Made by a program: the position numbers and the translations under genes. Below the pieces are notes generated by a model. That model was not told the origin of the DNA, did not search any database, and saw nothing but the letters and a program-made list of their open reading frames with translations. From Pedobacter aquae (GTDB lineage: Bacteria; Bacteroidota; Bacteroidia; Sphingobacteriales; Sphingobacteriaceae), in the NCBI RefSeq assembly GCF_008195825.1, contig NZ_CP043329.1:1364001-1428000 (forward strand): DNA of 64,000 bases. The letters run 5' to 3'. Below are positions 42,970 to 51,640 of this stretch, piece after piece. Position 1 is the stretch's first letter, and each line of letters begins with the position of its first letter.

Positions 42970-44043
42970 TTTCTAAAAAAATGATTTTTAGAGTATAAAG
43001 AATCCTCTTGCGCTCGTTTGCAACGAGCCGCTTAAAATGGCTTTTCGATTATATCGATGACTTATAAGGTCGGAGATACTTGTGCAAAAATGTCATTTCC
43101 AAAAGCTTCACTTAGCTCAGTAATCTTTAATGATAATAATTATCCGCCTGAAGAGCCGGCGGGGTCCATTACTTTTTAGAGGAAAAAATAATCAAAATGA
43201 GCCTATGCGAATTCATGAATACCTTTAAAAATCAATAAAAACTAATGAATAAATCCTTTAACAATCCCGCTGGAGCCTTTGCCGCACAAATCTCACCCAC
43301 ACTCAAAAACAATAAGCTCTTATTTTTGCTAGCAAGTGGTTTATAAATGTTTTTACAAACTCGAACGCAAAACCGCATTCGCTATAGGCTTTATTTAAGT
43401 AAAAAGTCAAAAGTAAAAAGTCAAAAGATGCCTAAATATTGGATATTTCGGCCTAACAACCTCATCAACTAGTAACGAATAAACTAATTGTTGCTCATGC
43501 GCTTCGGGATAGTCTGTTCTTTATGAATGGTTGCTCTTTTCTGGGAGTAAAAAGTACAGAGTAGAAAGACTTAAAAAAGTAAAAAATCAAAAGTAAAAAT
43601 TAAAAAGCCCCTAAAGAACGGATATTTTAAAGTATAAAGTACAGAGTAGAAAGTATAAAGGCACCTAAAGAGCTGACATTTTGAGCTGTCTTTAATAATT
43701 AAATCAAACTTTCCTAAGAACGAGGACGGCCTATGAAGATTTGGAAGTGTAGGCAAATAAATCTTTTGCAAAAACTTTCGTAGAGAACTATCTGAAAACA
43801 ATCCGACGGGTGTTGTAGAAACTGTCATCAAGCAAAAACCATTCACACCACTCAGGATTGTGGCTAAAGATTTATTTAGACGAAACGACAAATATTCATG
43901 AGCCTTGAATTTTTGGGTACTTTTTTTTCAAGAAAAAAGTGCCTAGGGTTGGCCGCCTATGAGGCCGGAAAGCCTTGTGCGAAAGCAAAAAAAAGACTTA
44001 TACGAAAAGACCAATAAATAAATAAAACTAACTAACTAACTAA
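42970..44043. other. 1.07-kb non-coding, repeat-rich stretch
   Basis: I see no credible gene here. The region holds AT-rich degenerate repeats built on AGTAAAAAGTCAAA (43399-43425, 43548-43604) and on AAAGTACAGAGTAGAAAG (seen at about 43551 and again near 43625). It also holds small GC-rich hairpins (CCGCC...GGCGG near 43147, GGCC...GGCC near 43950) and an imperfect palindrome GGTACTTTTTTTTCAAG... at 43916-43943. It ends in five AACT units (44026-44045). A 106-aa frame on the minus strand (43571-43891) crosses these repeats and is probably spurious. The stretch may be a remnant of repeat elements or a rearrangement point. Confidence 0.6.
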
Positions 44044-44406
44044 CTAACCCCTCAAAACCTTCTCCATCTTCTTCCCTTTTGCTAATTCATCAACCAATTT
44101 ATCTAAATACCGAACATTTTTAGTTAGCGGATTTTCTATCTCTTCTATTTTATAACCGCAAATACTACCTTTTATCAAACTTGCTAAAGGGTTTAAATGG
44201 GCTTTATCAAAAAAATCTTTAAAAGTTAGACCATCAGCTATAAAAGCTTCAATTTCGGCATCATGAAAACCTGTTAGCCAGGTAATCACTTGATGAAGTT
44301 CTTCTTTTGTTCTCCCTTTACGCTCTACTTTTGCTAAATAATGAGGATAAACAGATGCAAAAGTTATTTTTACCATGCGCTCATCGTGTTCAGGAGTAGT
44401 ATTCAT
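44044..44406 (-). CDS. DUF2200 family protein
   Basis: The 120-aa soluble protein matches DUF2200: MVKITFASVYPHYLAKVERKG, TGFHDAEIEAFIADGLTF, NPLASLIKGSICGYKIEEIE and the C-terminal YLDKLVDELAKGKKMEKVLR. The role of the family is unknown. The stop codon lies within a tetranucleotide tandem repeat (AACT)n, which does not affect the coding part. An MmcQ/YjbR-like gene lies directly upstream in the same direction, 18 bases away. Confidence 0.88.
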   Translation of the reverse strand: MNTTPEHDERMVKITFASVYPHYLAKVERKGRTKEELHQVITWLTGFHDAEIEAFIADGLTFKDFFDKAHLNPLASLIKGSICGYKIEEIENPLTKNVRYLDKLVDELAKGKKMEKVLRG

Positions 44407-44424
44407 ATTTAAAAAAACAAAAAA

Positions 44425-44775
44425 TCAGGCAAGATTATGAGCAATTACCAAAGCACTTAATTTAGGAGGTGCTACATGGCAATAAGCAACATGAAGAAGG
44501 TCTTTTAAAATATCAGCTTGTATGTGGGTATATTGAACTAATGTCCACCCATGACCGCCAAATTTATTAGGTACGGCATAAACAACATTAGGAAATAACC
44601 TGCTAAAAACATCCTGATCAACCAAATTAAACTTTAAGCAGCAGCGATTGGCTTCATGATTAAAAGTAGCAAATATCTTCCCTTTAACTTTAAATGCAGT
44701 TTTTTGATGATGTGGCGCTTCTTTAACTTCTGGCAGTGCCAAAGCAAAATTCCTGAATGTCTCAAAGTTTACCAT
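44425..44775 (-). CDS. MmcQ/YjbR family protein
   Basis: The 116-aa protein has the YjbR fold: FRNFALALPEVKEAPHHQKTAFKVKGKIF, CCLKFNLVDQDVFSRLF and GHGWTLVQY. Members bind DNA in some cases, but the cellular role is not established. It is probably co-transcribed with the DUF2200 gene. It starts at ATG 44775. Downstream neighbours differ in type, so no pathway is suggested. Confidence 0.88.
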   Translation of the reverse strand: MVNFETFRNFALALPEVKEAPHHQKTAFKVKGKIFATFNHEANRCCLKFNLVDQDVFSRLFPNVVYAVPNKFGGHGWTLVQYTHIQADILKDLLHVAYCHVAPPKLSALVIAHNLA

Positions 44776-44812
44776 AAGCTTTTATTTAAGCTAAGATAAT
44801 GATTTGGCGTAT

Positions 44813-45352
44813 TTATAAATGTCCGCCCGACTTAAAGTCGCTTTTCCCTTGCTTGGTTCTACATTCGGCAGGTAAAAACACAAAAGATTTTCCAGTATAA
44901 TCTACCAAGGCTTTGTTTATATTGTTAGATGATTTGCTTGGTAGCTCCTCTATCTTTTGGCCTTGTATAATTTGTTCTTCTCTTATTAAAAAAGTGATTT
45001 CTTGCATTTGTTCTGTTGAAATATCTCTTACCTCAATGGTTAAAGTATCACCTTGTATTTTCCCGGTAAAAGCCCCATACATAGGTTTTCTATCATCATT
45101 ATATTGATATAAAATTTTACCATCAAGCTTTTTATCATGCTGCTTGATTTCTAAAAAAGCAGAGTCTTTACCAATAGTGGCCAAATAACAAGGTTCTAAA
45201 TTAATTTCTGCTTTTCGTACGGTATCTGTGCCAACACTACCTAAAGAATCTACCTCATCTAAAGAAACATCAGTGTTTTTAGGGTTGTTACAAGCATAAA
45301 TCCCTAAGCTTACACTTAGGATAATAAAGGGTAAAAAGTTTAGTTTTTTCAT
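44813..45352 (-). CDS. Hypothetical lipoprotein
   Basis: The 179-aa protein has a lipoprotein signal (MKKLNFLPFIILSVSLGIYAC, cysteine 21 as lipid site) followed by an acidic spacer and a beta-rich domain (ATIGKDSAFLEIKQHDKKLD, GAFTGKIQGDTLTIEVRDIS). I do not recognise the family, although the layout is common in Bacteroidota periplasmic lipoproteins. It is a single gene, with a terminator of the next minus-strand gene upstream at 45364-45400. Confidence 0.75.
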   Translation of the reverse strand: MKKLNFLPFIILSVSLGIYACNNPKNTDVSLDEVDSLGSVGTDTVRKAEINLEPCYLATIGKDSAFLEIKQHDKKLDGKILYQYNDDRKPMYGAFTGKIQGDTLTIEVRDISTEQMQEITFLIREEQIIQGQKIEELPSKSSNNINKALVDYTGKSFVFLPAECRTKQGKSDFKSGGHL

Positions 45353-45363
45353 ATCCTTAAAAT

Positions 45364-45400
45364 AAAAAAAGAGCCTGCCTAAAATATTTCAGACAAGCTC
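45364..45400 (-). terminator. Terminator of the stress cluster (3' end)
   Basis: GAGCcTGcCT (45371-45380) pairs with AGaCAaGCTC (45391-45400), with two mismatches. On the minus strand it is followed by seven T. Confidence 0.65.
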
Positions 45401-45414
45401 CAAACGCAACGAGG

Positions 45415-45648
45415 TTAATCGTGACCTTCTGTTTTCACAATTTTATTATAAATGCCAAATAGTAAAAAAGGCGCTACCCACTGCCCTATAAATAAAGCAG
45501 TATGTTTTTTACCCATAAGTTTTAAGGTTAAAGAAGTACCCATAGCCGCCACTGCAACCCATAAATAAGCATCTGATGGCACTTGAGCGGTTTTATCTTC
45601 TATAGTTTTTGCAACTTTACCTTCTTGATATTGATTTTGATTTTCCAT
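45415..45648 (-). CDS. Small membrane protein of the stress cluster
   Basis: I do not recognise a named family for this 77-aa protein. It has an acidic/polar N-terminus (MENQNQYQEGKVAKTIEDKT) and two short hydrophobic segments (AYLWVAVAAMGTSLTLKLMG, ALFIGQWVAPFLLFGIY). Its start overlaps the end of the SPW-repeat gene by 32 bases, so the two are coupled. It is the last gene of the cluster before the terminator. Confidence 0.75.
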   Translation of the reverse strand: MENQNQYQEGKVAKTIEDKTAQVPSDAYLWVAVAAMGTSLTLKLMGKKHTALFIGQWVAPFLLFGIYNKIVKTEGHD

Positions 45649-46033
45649 AACGGTATTTTTTTAAAATTAAAGTTTGCTGTTCTTTTTCTTCTTGTGAATT
45701 TTTATCTGTAAAAAGCCCAAATAAAATGGCTAAACCACCAATAAGTACATGTGGAATAGTGACTTCTTGATAAAAATTAAATAACCAAGGAGAGGCAGCC
45801 AGAAATATCCCAGTAAAAACATCTACATACAAGTGAGTTTTCATGCTGATAATTTTTTGAAAGCCACCTTCATACCTGGTTAATAAAGACATCATAAGAA
45901 TCATTAATCCAACTATAATGGCTATTAATCTGGCTGATGCCACATGTTCAAACTGAAATAGCCATGGTGCTAACAACAGGAATACACCTGATAAATAATC
46001 AGCAACAGCGTGTAATAACCTACTTATTTTCAT
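45617..46033 (-). CDS. SPW-repeat membrane protein
   Basis: The 138-aa protein has four membrane helices in two repeats, each with a proline-tryptophan motif (LLAPWLFQF near residue 20, AASPWLFNFY near 85). This is typical of the SPW repeat family, whose role is unknown. The C-terminal tail is polar and basic (KKYRYGKSKSISRR) and overlaps the next gene. It lies between a small lipoprotein and the 77-aa membrane protein in a run of stress-type genes. Confidence 0.8.
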   Translation of the reverse strand: MKISRLLHAVADYLSGVFLLLAPWLFQFEHVASARLIAIIVGLMILMMSLLTRYEGGFQKIISMKTHLYVDVFTGIFLAASPWLFNFYQEVTIPHVLIGGLAILFGLFTDKNSQEEKEQQTLILKKYRYGKSKSISRR

Positions 46034-46038
46034 GATGT

Positions 46039-46269
46039 TTAGCGTGTTGTTGTGTTGGTATCAGAATTATCATTCAGCATGGTATCAGCATTATTATCTA
46101 AGGTATCTTGATAGCTGTTACCGCCAGAAGGTGCTGTTCCCATACCATCTTCTTGGTCATGCTGGTCTGAATTTGCAGGAGATTTATCTCTGTCGTTACC
46201 ACCACAGGCGGTTAATAAACTGCCTACAATTAACATAGATGCAGCTAAGGTTAAAAATGACTTTTTCAT
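46039..46269 (-). CDS. Small lipoprotein, acidic
   Basis: This is a 76-aa lipoprotein: signal MKKSFLTLAASMLIVGSLLTAC, lipobox cysteine at residue 22, then an Asp/Asn/Ser-rich tail without clear structure (NSDQHDQEDGMGTAPSGGNS). ATG 46269 is chosen because it places the signal at the N-terminus. The longer frame to 46368 overlaps the catalase end. The function is unknown. The position suggests an envelope part of the stress cluster. Confidence 0.75.
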   Translation of the reverse strand: MKKSFLTLAASMLIVGSLLTACGGNDRDKSPANSDQHDQEDGMGTAPSGGNSYQDTLDNNADTMLNDNSDTNTTTR

Positions 46270-46312
46270 AATGTTTTTATTTAATAGATAGATGTTTTGA
46301 TAAAGAGCTTTA

Positions 46313-47161
46313 TTAAAATTGCTCATTGGGTTTAATTTTTTGTTCTGTTTGTGCGTAAGCTTCATCAATGGGAGGTGCTAAATTAGGTTCATTACCTTCA
46401 GGAACGCCATTTACAAACTCAAAACTACCTTTACCGTCTGGAGATTGTCCCATAGTCCAACGTTCTCCCGGGTCTTCCGGATTATTGATATTGGTAGAAA
46501 CAAAAGCATAGTTAAAGGCAAGATTTTCTTTATCCTGAGGGAAGCTATTAGGAATAGGATGAACACCTTTTAAGCCACCTAAATCTTCCAATACGGCTAA
46601 CCATTGGTTTTGGTGCATGGTATCTCTGGCAATTAAGAATGATAACATATCTTTCATACCAGGGTCTTCTGTAGATTTCCATAAGCGGGTAGCTAACAAC
46701 CTACCTGTAGATTCTGCCATAACATTGGCATACATATCGGCAGCTAAATTACCACTAGCTACTACCCACGAACCATTAAATGGCACTCCGTTGCTATCTG
46801 CTGCCATAGCTGCTAAGCCTGCTGACAGGTAATGACGAGGATCCATACCACCCATAATTTGTTTAACCACCGGGTTGCTAGATACTACTTCATCAATAAT
46901 ATTACCTTTTGCACCTTCAAGGTTTAAGGCCACTGCGGTACATAGCATCTCTATATGAGAAATTTCTTCTGTACCAGTTTCTAATAACATATCTCTGTAT
47001 TTCTGCGGGCCACGGTTGCCCCAAGCCTGAAAAAGATATTGTAAACAAACCCTTATTTCGCCTTCTATACCGCCTATGGCTTGTTGTAGTAAACGAGCAA
47101 ATTGTGGGTCTGGCTTATCAACCTTTACTGTGTACTGTAATTTTTTGTCGTGAAAAAACAT
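46313..47161 (-). CDS. Manganese catalase
   Basis: This 282-aa di-manganese catalase disproportionates hydrogen peroxide in the cytosol. The metal ligands fit the Lactobacillus enzyme: E35, E66 and H69 (GEIRVCLQY, GTEEISHIEM), E150 (YANVMAES) and H183 (RDTMHQNQW). The C-terminal tail (FEFVNGVPEGNEPNLAPP) is typical of the family. It starts at ATG 47161. A composite motif with ACCGTAT lies about 75 bases upstream and is shared with two other promoters in the window. It anchors the stress character of this cluster. Confidence 0.94.
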   Translation of the reverse strand: MFFHDKKLQYTVKVDKPDPQFARLLQQAIGGIEGEIRVCLQYLFQAWGNRGPQKYRDMLLETGTEEISHIEMLCTAVALNLEGAKGNIIDEVVSSNPVVKQIMGGMDPRHYLSAGLAAMAADSNGVPFNGSWVVASGNLAADMYANVMAESTGRLLATRLWKSTEDPGMKDMLSFLIARDTMHQNQWLAVLEDLGGLKGVHPIPNSFPQDKENLAFNYAFVSTNINNPEDPGERWTMGQSPDGKGSFEFVNGVPEGNEPNLAPPIDEAYAQTEQKIKPNEQF

Positions 47162-47227
47162 AATTCTAATTTTTAATGGTAGATGATTCTTGAATTATTA
47201 TTGCCAAGCAAGTGCCATAAGTACAGT

Positions 47228-47259
47228 TATTTATACGGTTTTTGATGTGATAAATACTT
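47228..47259 (-). promoter_or_regulatory. Candidate shared operator upstream of Mn-catalase
   Basis: On the minus strand AAGTATTTA (47259-47251) is followed 11 bases later by ACCGTAT (47239-47233). The same pair, with 12 bases between, occurs at 50285-50312, and a palindromic version of ACCGTAT lies at 62230-62247. Confidence 0.4.
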
Positions 47260-47264
47260 AAATA

Positions 47265-47516
47265 TTAGGTGGCTTTACCCTTATGTTCCCAATGATCTTT
47301 TATCATATTACCGGATGTATCTTCTTTTAAACGACGAGCAAACCTTTCCCCTTTGATATTCCCTTTTTCATCAAGTCTACCTAAAAACAATAAGATTGGT
47401 CTGCCCTTTTCATCGGTTTTAAAAACCAAATCATACTGTTGGTAACGTGTATGTATTTTAGAAGATGCCTCGTAATTTTTATTTAATATTTTAAGAATTT
47501 GTTCGCCAATTTTCAT
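47265..47516 (-). CDS. Small hypothetical protein (83 aa)
   Basis: This soluble basic protein, MKIGEQILKILNKNYEASSK..., contains YQQYDLVFKTDEKGRPILLF and ERFARRLKEDTSG. I do not know the family. Its start overlaps the DUF2243 gene end by 26 bases, so translation is probably coupled. There is no signal peptide. It lies upstream of the Mn-catalase gene, separated by the candidate operator. Confidence 0.7.
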   Translation of the reverse strand: MKIGEQILKILNKNYEASSKIHTRYQQYDLVFKTDEKGRPILLFLGRLDEKGNIKGERFARRLKEDTSGNMIKDHWEHKGKAT

Positions 47517-48159
47517 GATGTATGTTTTTGATTTTATAGATGAGAAAATACCCTAAGACAATAATGAGTATAGAAAAAGCTAGGAAAGATATATTCCAGA
47601 TTTGCGGATTTAAATCAAAATCTTTAACCGTATGAAACTTAAATACATGATGATTGAATAGCCCTTCTATAAGGTTAAAAAGTCCCCATCCCATAAGTAA
47701 GCCACCTATAAATAAATTCCGATGTTTTAGAACTTGATTTTGTTGTAACAGCTTATACAAGAGCAGGATACCAAAAAATGTAATAAGTAAAGTAAAAGCA
47801 TGAAAAATACCATCCCAAAACATATTGATGCTTTTTGAAGTAAAATCTAGCGGGATAATTTTTGCCGAAACCATTTCATGCCATTGTAATATTTGATGAA
47901 AAACAATGCCATCAATAAAGCCACCCAAACCAATGCCCAAAACGCAGGCTGCTGCCACCAATGGACTTTGGCTTAACAACGCTTGAGGCTTATTTTTAAA
48001 AGCCAAAGCTTTATATCCCACAAAGGCGGTTAACAAGCCTAAAAGTATAAAAGGGATAAATAGCTGTAGCATTTCTATTTCTGTTAGGCTAGCGCTTATA
48101 GCCTTTTGTAAGGGTCTGTTGCAGGTAACACAAAAAATCAACATCCATAAATTATTCAT
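47491..48159 (-). CDS. DUF2243 membrane protein
   Basis: This 222-aa protein has several membrane helices and the DUF2243 signatures GIGLGGFIDGIVFHQILQWHE and GWGLFNLIEGLFNHHVFKFH. The conserved histidines could bind haem or metal, but the family role is unknown. The N-terminus contains CVTCN in a first hydrophobic segment. A later ATG (MLQLFIPFILLG) is an alternative start. It is part of the minus-strand stress run, 17 bases after the alcohol dehydrogenase gene. Confidence 0.85.
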   Translation of the reverse strand: MNNLWMLIFCVTCNRPLQKAISASLTEIEMLQLFIPFILLGLLTAFVGYKALAFKNKPQALLSQSPLVAAACVLGIGLGGFIDGIVFHQILQWHEMVSAKIIPLDFTSKSINMFWDGIFHAFTLLITFFGILLLYKLLQQNQVLKHRNLFIGGLLMGWGLFNLIEGLFNHHVFKFHTVKDFDLNPQIWNISFLAFSILIIVLGYFLIYKIKNIHHENWRTNS

Positions 48160-48176
48160 AGCTAGCTAATTATATA

Positions 48177-49352
48177 TTAATTAAATGGTTTAAAAACAGC
48201 CCGCATACATTTATTGGTTTTGTTATTAAACATTTCATAAGCATTTTGTCCTACCTCTAAAGAAACAGGGTGTGTTAGTAAAAACTCGGGGTTGATGATT
48301 TCTCTCCTGATTAAATCAAACAACATGGGTACATACCTTTGTCCATGCATTTGCCCGCCTCTTATGGTTAAGCCTTTGTTCATGAAAAGCCCCATCGGAA
48401 TTTTATCTACCAAACCAGCATAAACCCCAACAACAGAAACCGTCCCTCCTTTTCTACAAGCCATAATAGCTTGTCTTAAAACGGCTGCTCTATCAGACTC
48501 TAGTCGTAATAACTGTTTTGTTTTATCGTAAATATGCTCTATACCAGTAGTATGTGCTTCCATACCTACAGCATCAATACAACAATCTGGACCTCTACCG
48601 CCTGTTGCCTCTTTAAGCTCTTCTAAAACATCGGTATCTTCATAATTTAAAATATCAGCTCCGCTATATCTTGCGGCATAAGCTAAACGGTAATCTATCC
48701 TATCTATAGCAATTACGCGTTCTGCACCCATCGCATAAGCGCATTGTATAGCCATTTGACCAACACCACCAGCGCCCCAAACGGCTACAATATCTCCAGG
48801 TTTAACAGCTGCCATTTCTGCGGCCATATATCCAGTAGGCACTCCATCAGAAACAAAAACAGCTTTTTCATCTGATATATCTTCGGGGATTTTAAAAGCC
48901 CCGTGGTCTGCAAAAGGAACACGAATATACTCGGCATGACTACCCGCATAACCACCAAAAAGATGCGAATAACCAAAAATACCTGCTGTTGGGTATTGGT
49001 AAATTTTCTCTTGTAATAATCCGTTGGGGTTAGAATTATCACATAAAGACCATGTTTCTTCCTTACAGTGTTGGCACTCGCCACAACCAATTACAGAAAC
49101 CACAACCACACGGTCTCCTTTCTTTAGGTTTTTAACTCCAACTCCAGTTTCAACCACTTCGCCAATAAACTCATGACCAATAATATCACCAGCCCGCATA
49201 GAGGGTACAAAGCCATTAATCAGATGCAAATCTGAGCCGCAAACCGAACTCATGGTAACTTTTATAATGGCATCTTTAGGATTTAAAATTTCAGGATCTG
49301 GTACGCGTTCAACTCTTAAATCGCGTACGCCATTCCAACATAAAGCTCTCAT
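48177..49352 (-). CDS. Zinc-dependent alcohol dehydrogenase (formaldehyde-dehydrogenase-like)
   Basis: The 391-aa medium-chain dehydrogenase has the catalytic zinc site CGSDLH and GHEFIGEV, the structural zinc lobe GCGECQHCKEETWSLCDN and the NAD loop GDIVAVWGAGGVGQMAI. The insertion and the DCCIDAVGMEAHTTG stretch resemble glutathione-independent formaldehyde dehydrogenases. The substrate is uncertain. Enzymes of this type often appear in Bacteroidota stress clusters with Mn-catalase, as here. It starts at ATG 49352, 23 bases after the SRPBCC gene. Confidence 0.9.
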   Translation of the reverse strand: MRALCWNGVRDLRVERVPDPEILNPKDAIIKVTMSSVCGSDLHLINGFVPSMRAGDIIGHEFIGEVVETGVGVKNLKKGDRVVVVSVIGCGECQHCKEETWSLCDNSNPNGLLQEKIYQYPTAGIFGYSHLFGGYAGSHAEYIRVPFADHGAFKIPEDISDEKAVFVSDGVPTGYMAAEMAAVKPGDIVAVWGAGGVGQMAIQCAYAMGAERVIAIDRIDYRLAYAARYSGADILNYEDTDVLEELKEATGGRGPDCCIDAVGMEAHTTGIEHIYDKTKQLLRLESDRAAVLRQAIMACRKGGTVSVVGVYAGLVDKIPMGLFMNKGLTIRGGQMHGQRYVPMLFDLIRREIINPEFLLTHPVSLEVGQNAYEMFNNKTNKCMRAVFKPFN

Positions 49353-49375
49353 AAATAATGTTTTTAGGTATGATA

Positions 49376-50098
49376 TTATTTTCTTCCAGACGCTTGTCCT
49401 TTAGTGGTAGCCACTTCACCAGCTTCTATAACTTGTTTAAACGCTCTGATATCCTCTTTTAAAAGTGTTTTAAAAAGTGGGTTAAAAAGTTTTGCTACCC
49501 CCTCGCCTAAAGCACCTGCCGGCGGATGGTAACTAAAAATAACTTTCAGAACGGTGCCTTGACCTCTTGGAGCATCGTAAAACTCTACCTTACCAGCATT
49601 ATCAATGGTAGAATTTTCTACAGATTGCCAGCCTATCAACTCGTTAGGTATTTCCTTTACAATCTCAGCATTCCATTTAATAGTACCCACGCCACCTGGT
49701 ATTTTAGCTATCCATTCAGATGTGGTATCGTTTTTTTGTTCAACACGTTGTAAATGGCTCATAAAAAATGGTAAATTTTCTAACTGTCGCCAATATTTAT
49801 ACACCTCTTCCCGGGGTTTATTTACAGTAAAAATCACCCTCGTGTTAATGGCATTTGTTTCATTACTATTTTTATCTAAGCCGGTATATAAAGGGCAGTT
49901 ACCACTTATACCTCTGTAAACTAAAAAAGCCCCGGTTAGTACTTTAAGAGGGCTTGCTAAAGGATGTTTGTAATGTTTGGCCAACAAAATGCCCCCAGCA
50001 GCAAGAGAAAGTAGGCGTTCTGCCATATTCACATTATTAAATTCTTTTTTCCACTTACGCTGATGTTTGCCTGAATGTGTTACTTGTTCTGTTTTCAT
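49376..50098 (-). CDS. SRPBCC-family protein with N-terminal DUF2892-like membrane part
   Basis: The 240-aa protein has an N-terminal segment of two short hydrophobic helices (ERLLSLAAGGILLAKHYKHP, LTGAFLVYRGISGNCPLYTG) like DUF2892. A START/cyclase-type SRPBCC domain follows (TVNKPREEVYKYWRQLENLP, GTIKWNAEIVKEIPNELIGW). Such proteins bind hydrophobic ligands; the ligand here is unknown. The start is ATG 50098 (MKTEQVTHSGKH). It is the first gene of the minus-strand stress cluster, facing the 417-base divergent gap. Confidence 0.85.
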   Translation of the reverse strand: MKTEQVTHSGKHQRKWKKEFNNVNMAERLLSLAAGGILLAKHYKHPLASPLKVLTGAFLVYRGISGNCPLYTGLDKNSNETNAINTRVIFTVNKPREEVYKYWRQLENLPFFMSHLQRVEQKNDTTSEWIAKIPGGVGTIKWNAEIVKEIPNELIGWQSVENSTIDNAGKVEFYDAPRGQGTVLKVIFSYHPPAGALGEGVAKLFNPLFKTLLKEDIRAFKQVIEAGEVATTKGQASGRK

Positions 50099-50515
50099 GA
50101 TAGTGTTTTTAGGTAATGAGTAAAAGTCCAAAGTTTATGCCGCAGAAAGCCCATAAACATGAAAACAGTATTAATACGCTTTACAGGATATTAACCAAAG
50201 AAGCACTAAAACAATTAAAACCACCATAATTAACAGAAACTAATTTTCTTAAAAACAAGCAAAATTAGAGGGAAACAAAAATTCAAGTATTTACACCCTA
50301 AAAAAACCGTATTTACCGGTTCTACTTCTGCATCATATTTGTTTTTACCTATAAGGATTAGCCAAAGCTATAAAAAGAGGAGTTTTATAGATTTTAAAAA
50401 GCCCTACATCTACCTATTCTCATAAAGCTTGTATGGCGAAAAGCCATACAAGTTTTATAGAGATGATGAAATAGCAGCAGACTATCCAAAGTTTATCTAC
50501 CAAATTGAAACATTT
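50099..50515. promoter_or_regulatory. 417-base divergent control region
   Basis: No gene is visible. The region must carry the promoters of the minus-strand stress cluster and the plus-strand glycan operon. Notable sites are AAGTATTTA (50285-50293) followed by the imperfect palindrome ACCGTATTTACCGGT (50306-50320), a CATATTTG box at about 50334, and a terminator-like hairpin at 50428-50456. Confidence 0.5.
50428..50456 (+). terminator. Hairpin with T-run in the leader of the glycan operon
   Basis: CTTGTATGGC (50428-50437) and GCCATACAAG (50443-50452) form a perfect 10-bp stem with loop GAAAA, then TTTT. It lies 60 bases before the first start codon of the operon and could act as an attenuator. 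Confidence 0.5.
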
Positions 50516-51631
50516 ATGAAAAAAATTCTCATAACTGGCGGAGCCGGTTTTATAGGTTCGCACCTATGCGATGAATTAATTGCTAAAGGTTATGATGTAA
50601 CCGTTTACGACAATCTTTTACCACAAGTACATGGCCACCAAGCGCAAAGACCAGATTATTTAAATAAGAAGGTGCGTTTAATTATAGGCGATGTTAGAGA
50701 TAAAGACCATTTAAAAGATGCTTTACAAGATATAGATGTAGTATTTCATTTTGCTGCCCGTGTAGGTGTTGGACAAAGTATGTACGAAATTAACGAGTAT
50801 ACGGATGTTAACAACCGTGGTACAGCTGTTTTAATGGAGCTATTAGCAGAAAAACCCATCCAAAAATTAATTGTGGCTTCTAGTATGAGTATTTACGGAG
50901 AAGGCTTATATGTATCAGAAAATGGAGAGCGCCACTGCAACATTTCAAGAACTAAAGAACAGTTAAAAAACGGCCATTGGGAGCCTTTAGATAAAGAAAA
51001 TCAGATATTAATTCCCATACCTACTCCAGAAGATAAAACTCCAGATCTAGCATCGGTTTACGCCTTGTCTAAATACGACCAAGAGAAGCTTTGCTTAATT
51101 ACCGGGCAAGCTTACCATATCCCAACGGTTGCTTTAAGATTTTTTAATGTTTACGGTACCAGACAAGCGCTTTCTAACCCGTATACCGGTGTATTAGCCA
51201 TTTTCGCATCCAGATACCTCAATAATAAAGCCCCTATGATTTTTGAAGATGGCTTACAGGAAAGAGATTTTATCCATGTGAAAGATGTATGTAAAGCTTG
51301 TATTCTGGCTATGGAGAAGCCAGAAGCCACTCATCAGGTTTTTAACATTGGTAGCGGCCATAAGTATAACGTTAGGGAAATTGCCCTTCAAATGGCAGAA
51401 GCTTTAGACAAGGCGCATATTATGCCCATCATTAACGGAAAATATCGCGTAGGCGATATCAGGCATTGTTTTGCCGATATCCAAAAGGCAAAAACAGTTT
51501 TAGGTTTTACCCCATCGGTATCTTTTAAATATGGCTTGCAAGAGCTGGCAGCATGGTTAGAAGAGCAGGTTGCTATAGACGAAGTTGATAAAGCTACCCT
51601 AGAGTTAGAGACCCGCGGTTTAACGGTTTAA
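50516..51631 (+). CDS. NAD-dependent sugar epimerase/dehydratase
   Basis: The 371-aa extended SDR has the cofactor loop ITGGAGFIGSHLCDEL, the active-site serine region SSMSIYGEG, the catalytic YALSKYDQEK, RFFNVYGTRQALSNPYTG and the sugar-side QERDFIHVKDVCKA. It resembles UDP-glucose or dTDP-rhamnose 4-epimerases. The exact sugar is unknown. ATG 50516 is used because the longer frame adds non-conserved residues through the leader hairpin. It is the first gene of a nine-gene unit of sugar enzymes. The next gene starts nine bases later. Confidence 0.92.
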   Translation: MKKILITGGAGFIGSHLCDELIAKGYDVTVYDNLLPQVHGHQAQRPDYLNKKVRLIIGDVRDKDHLKDALQDIDVVFHFAARVGVGQSMYEINEYTDVNNRGTAVLMELLAEKPIQKLIVASSMSIYGEGLYVSENGERHCNISRTKEQLKNGHWEPLDKENQILIPIPTPEDKTPDLASVYALSKYDQEKLCLITGQAYHIPTVALRFFNVYGTRQALSNPYTGVLAIFASRYLNNKAPMIFEDGLQERDFIHVKDVCKACILAMEKPEATHQVFNIGSGHKYNVREIALQMAEALDKAHIMPIINGKYRVGDIRHCFADIQKAKTVLGFTPSVSFKYGLQELAAWLEEQVAIDEVDKATLELETRGLTV

Positions 51632-51640
51632 TAAAATAAC

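Noticed and set aside
43571-43891. A 106-codon open frame on the minus strand in the repeat-rich gap
   Set aside because: It crosses the AGTAAAAAGT-type repeats, has no recognisable domain or sensible start context, and its tail is low complexity.
44026-44048. AACT tandem repeat as a phase-variation switch
   Set aside because: It covers only the stop codon and 3' flank of the DUF2200 gene, so changes in copy number would not switch expression.
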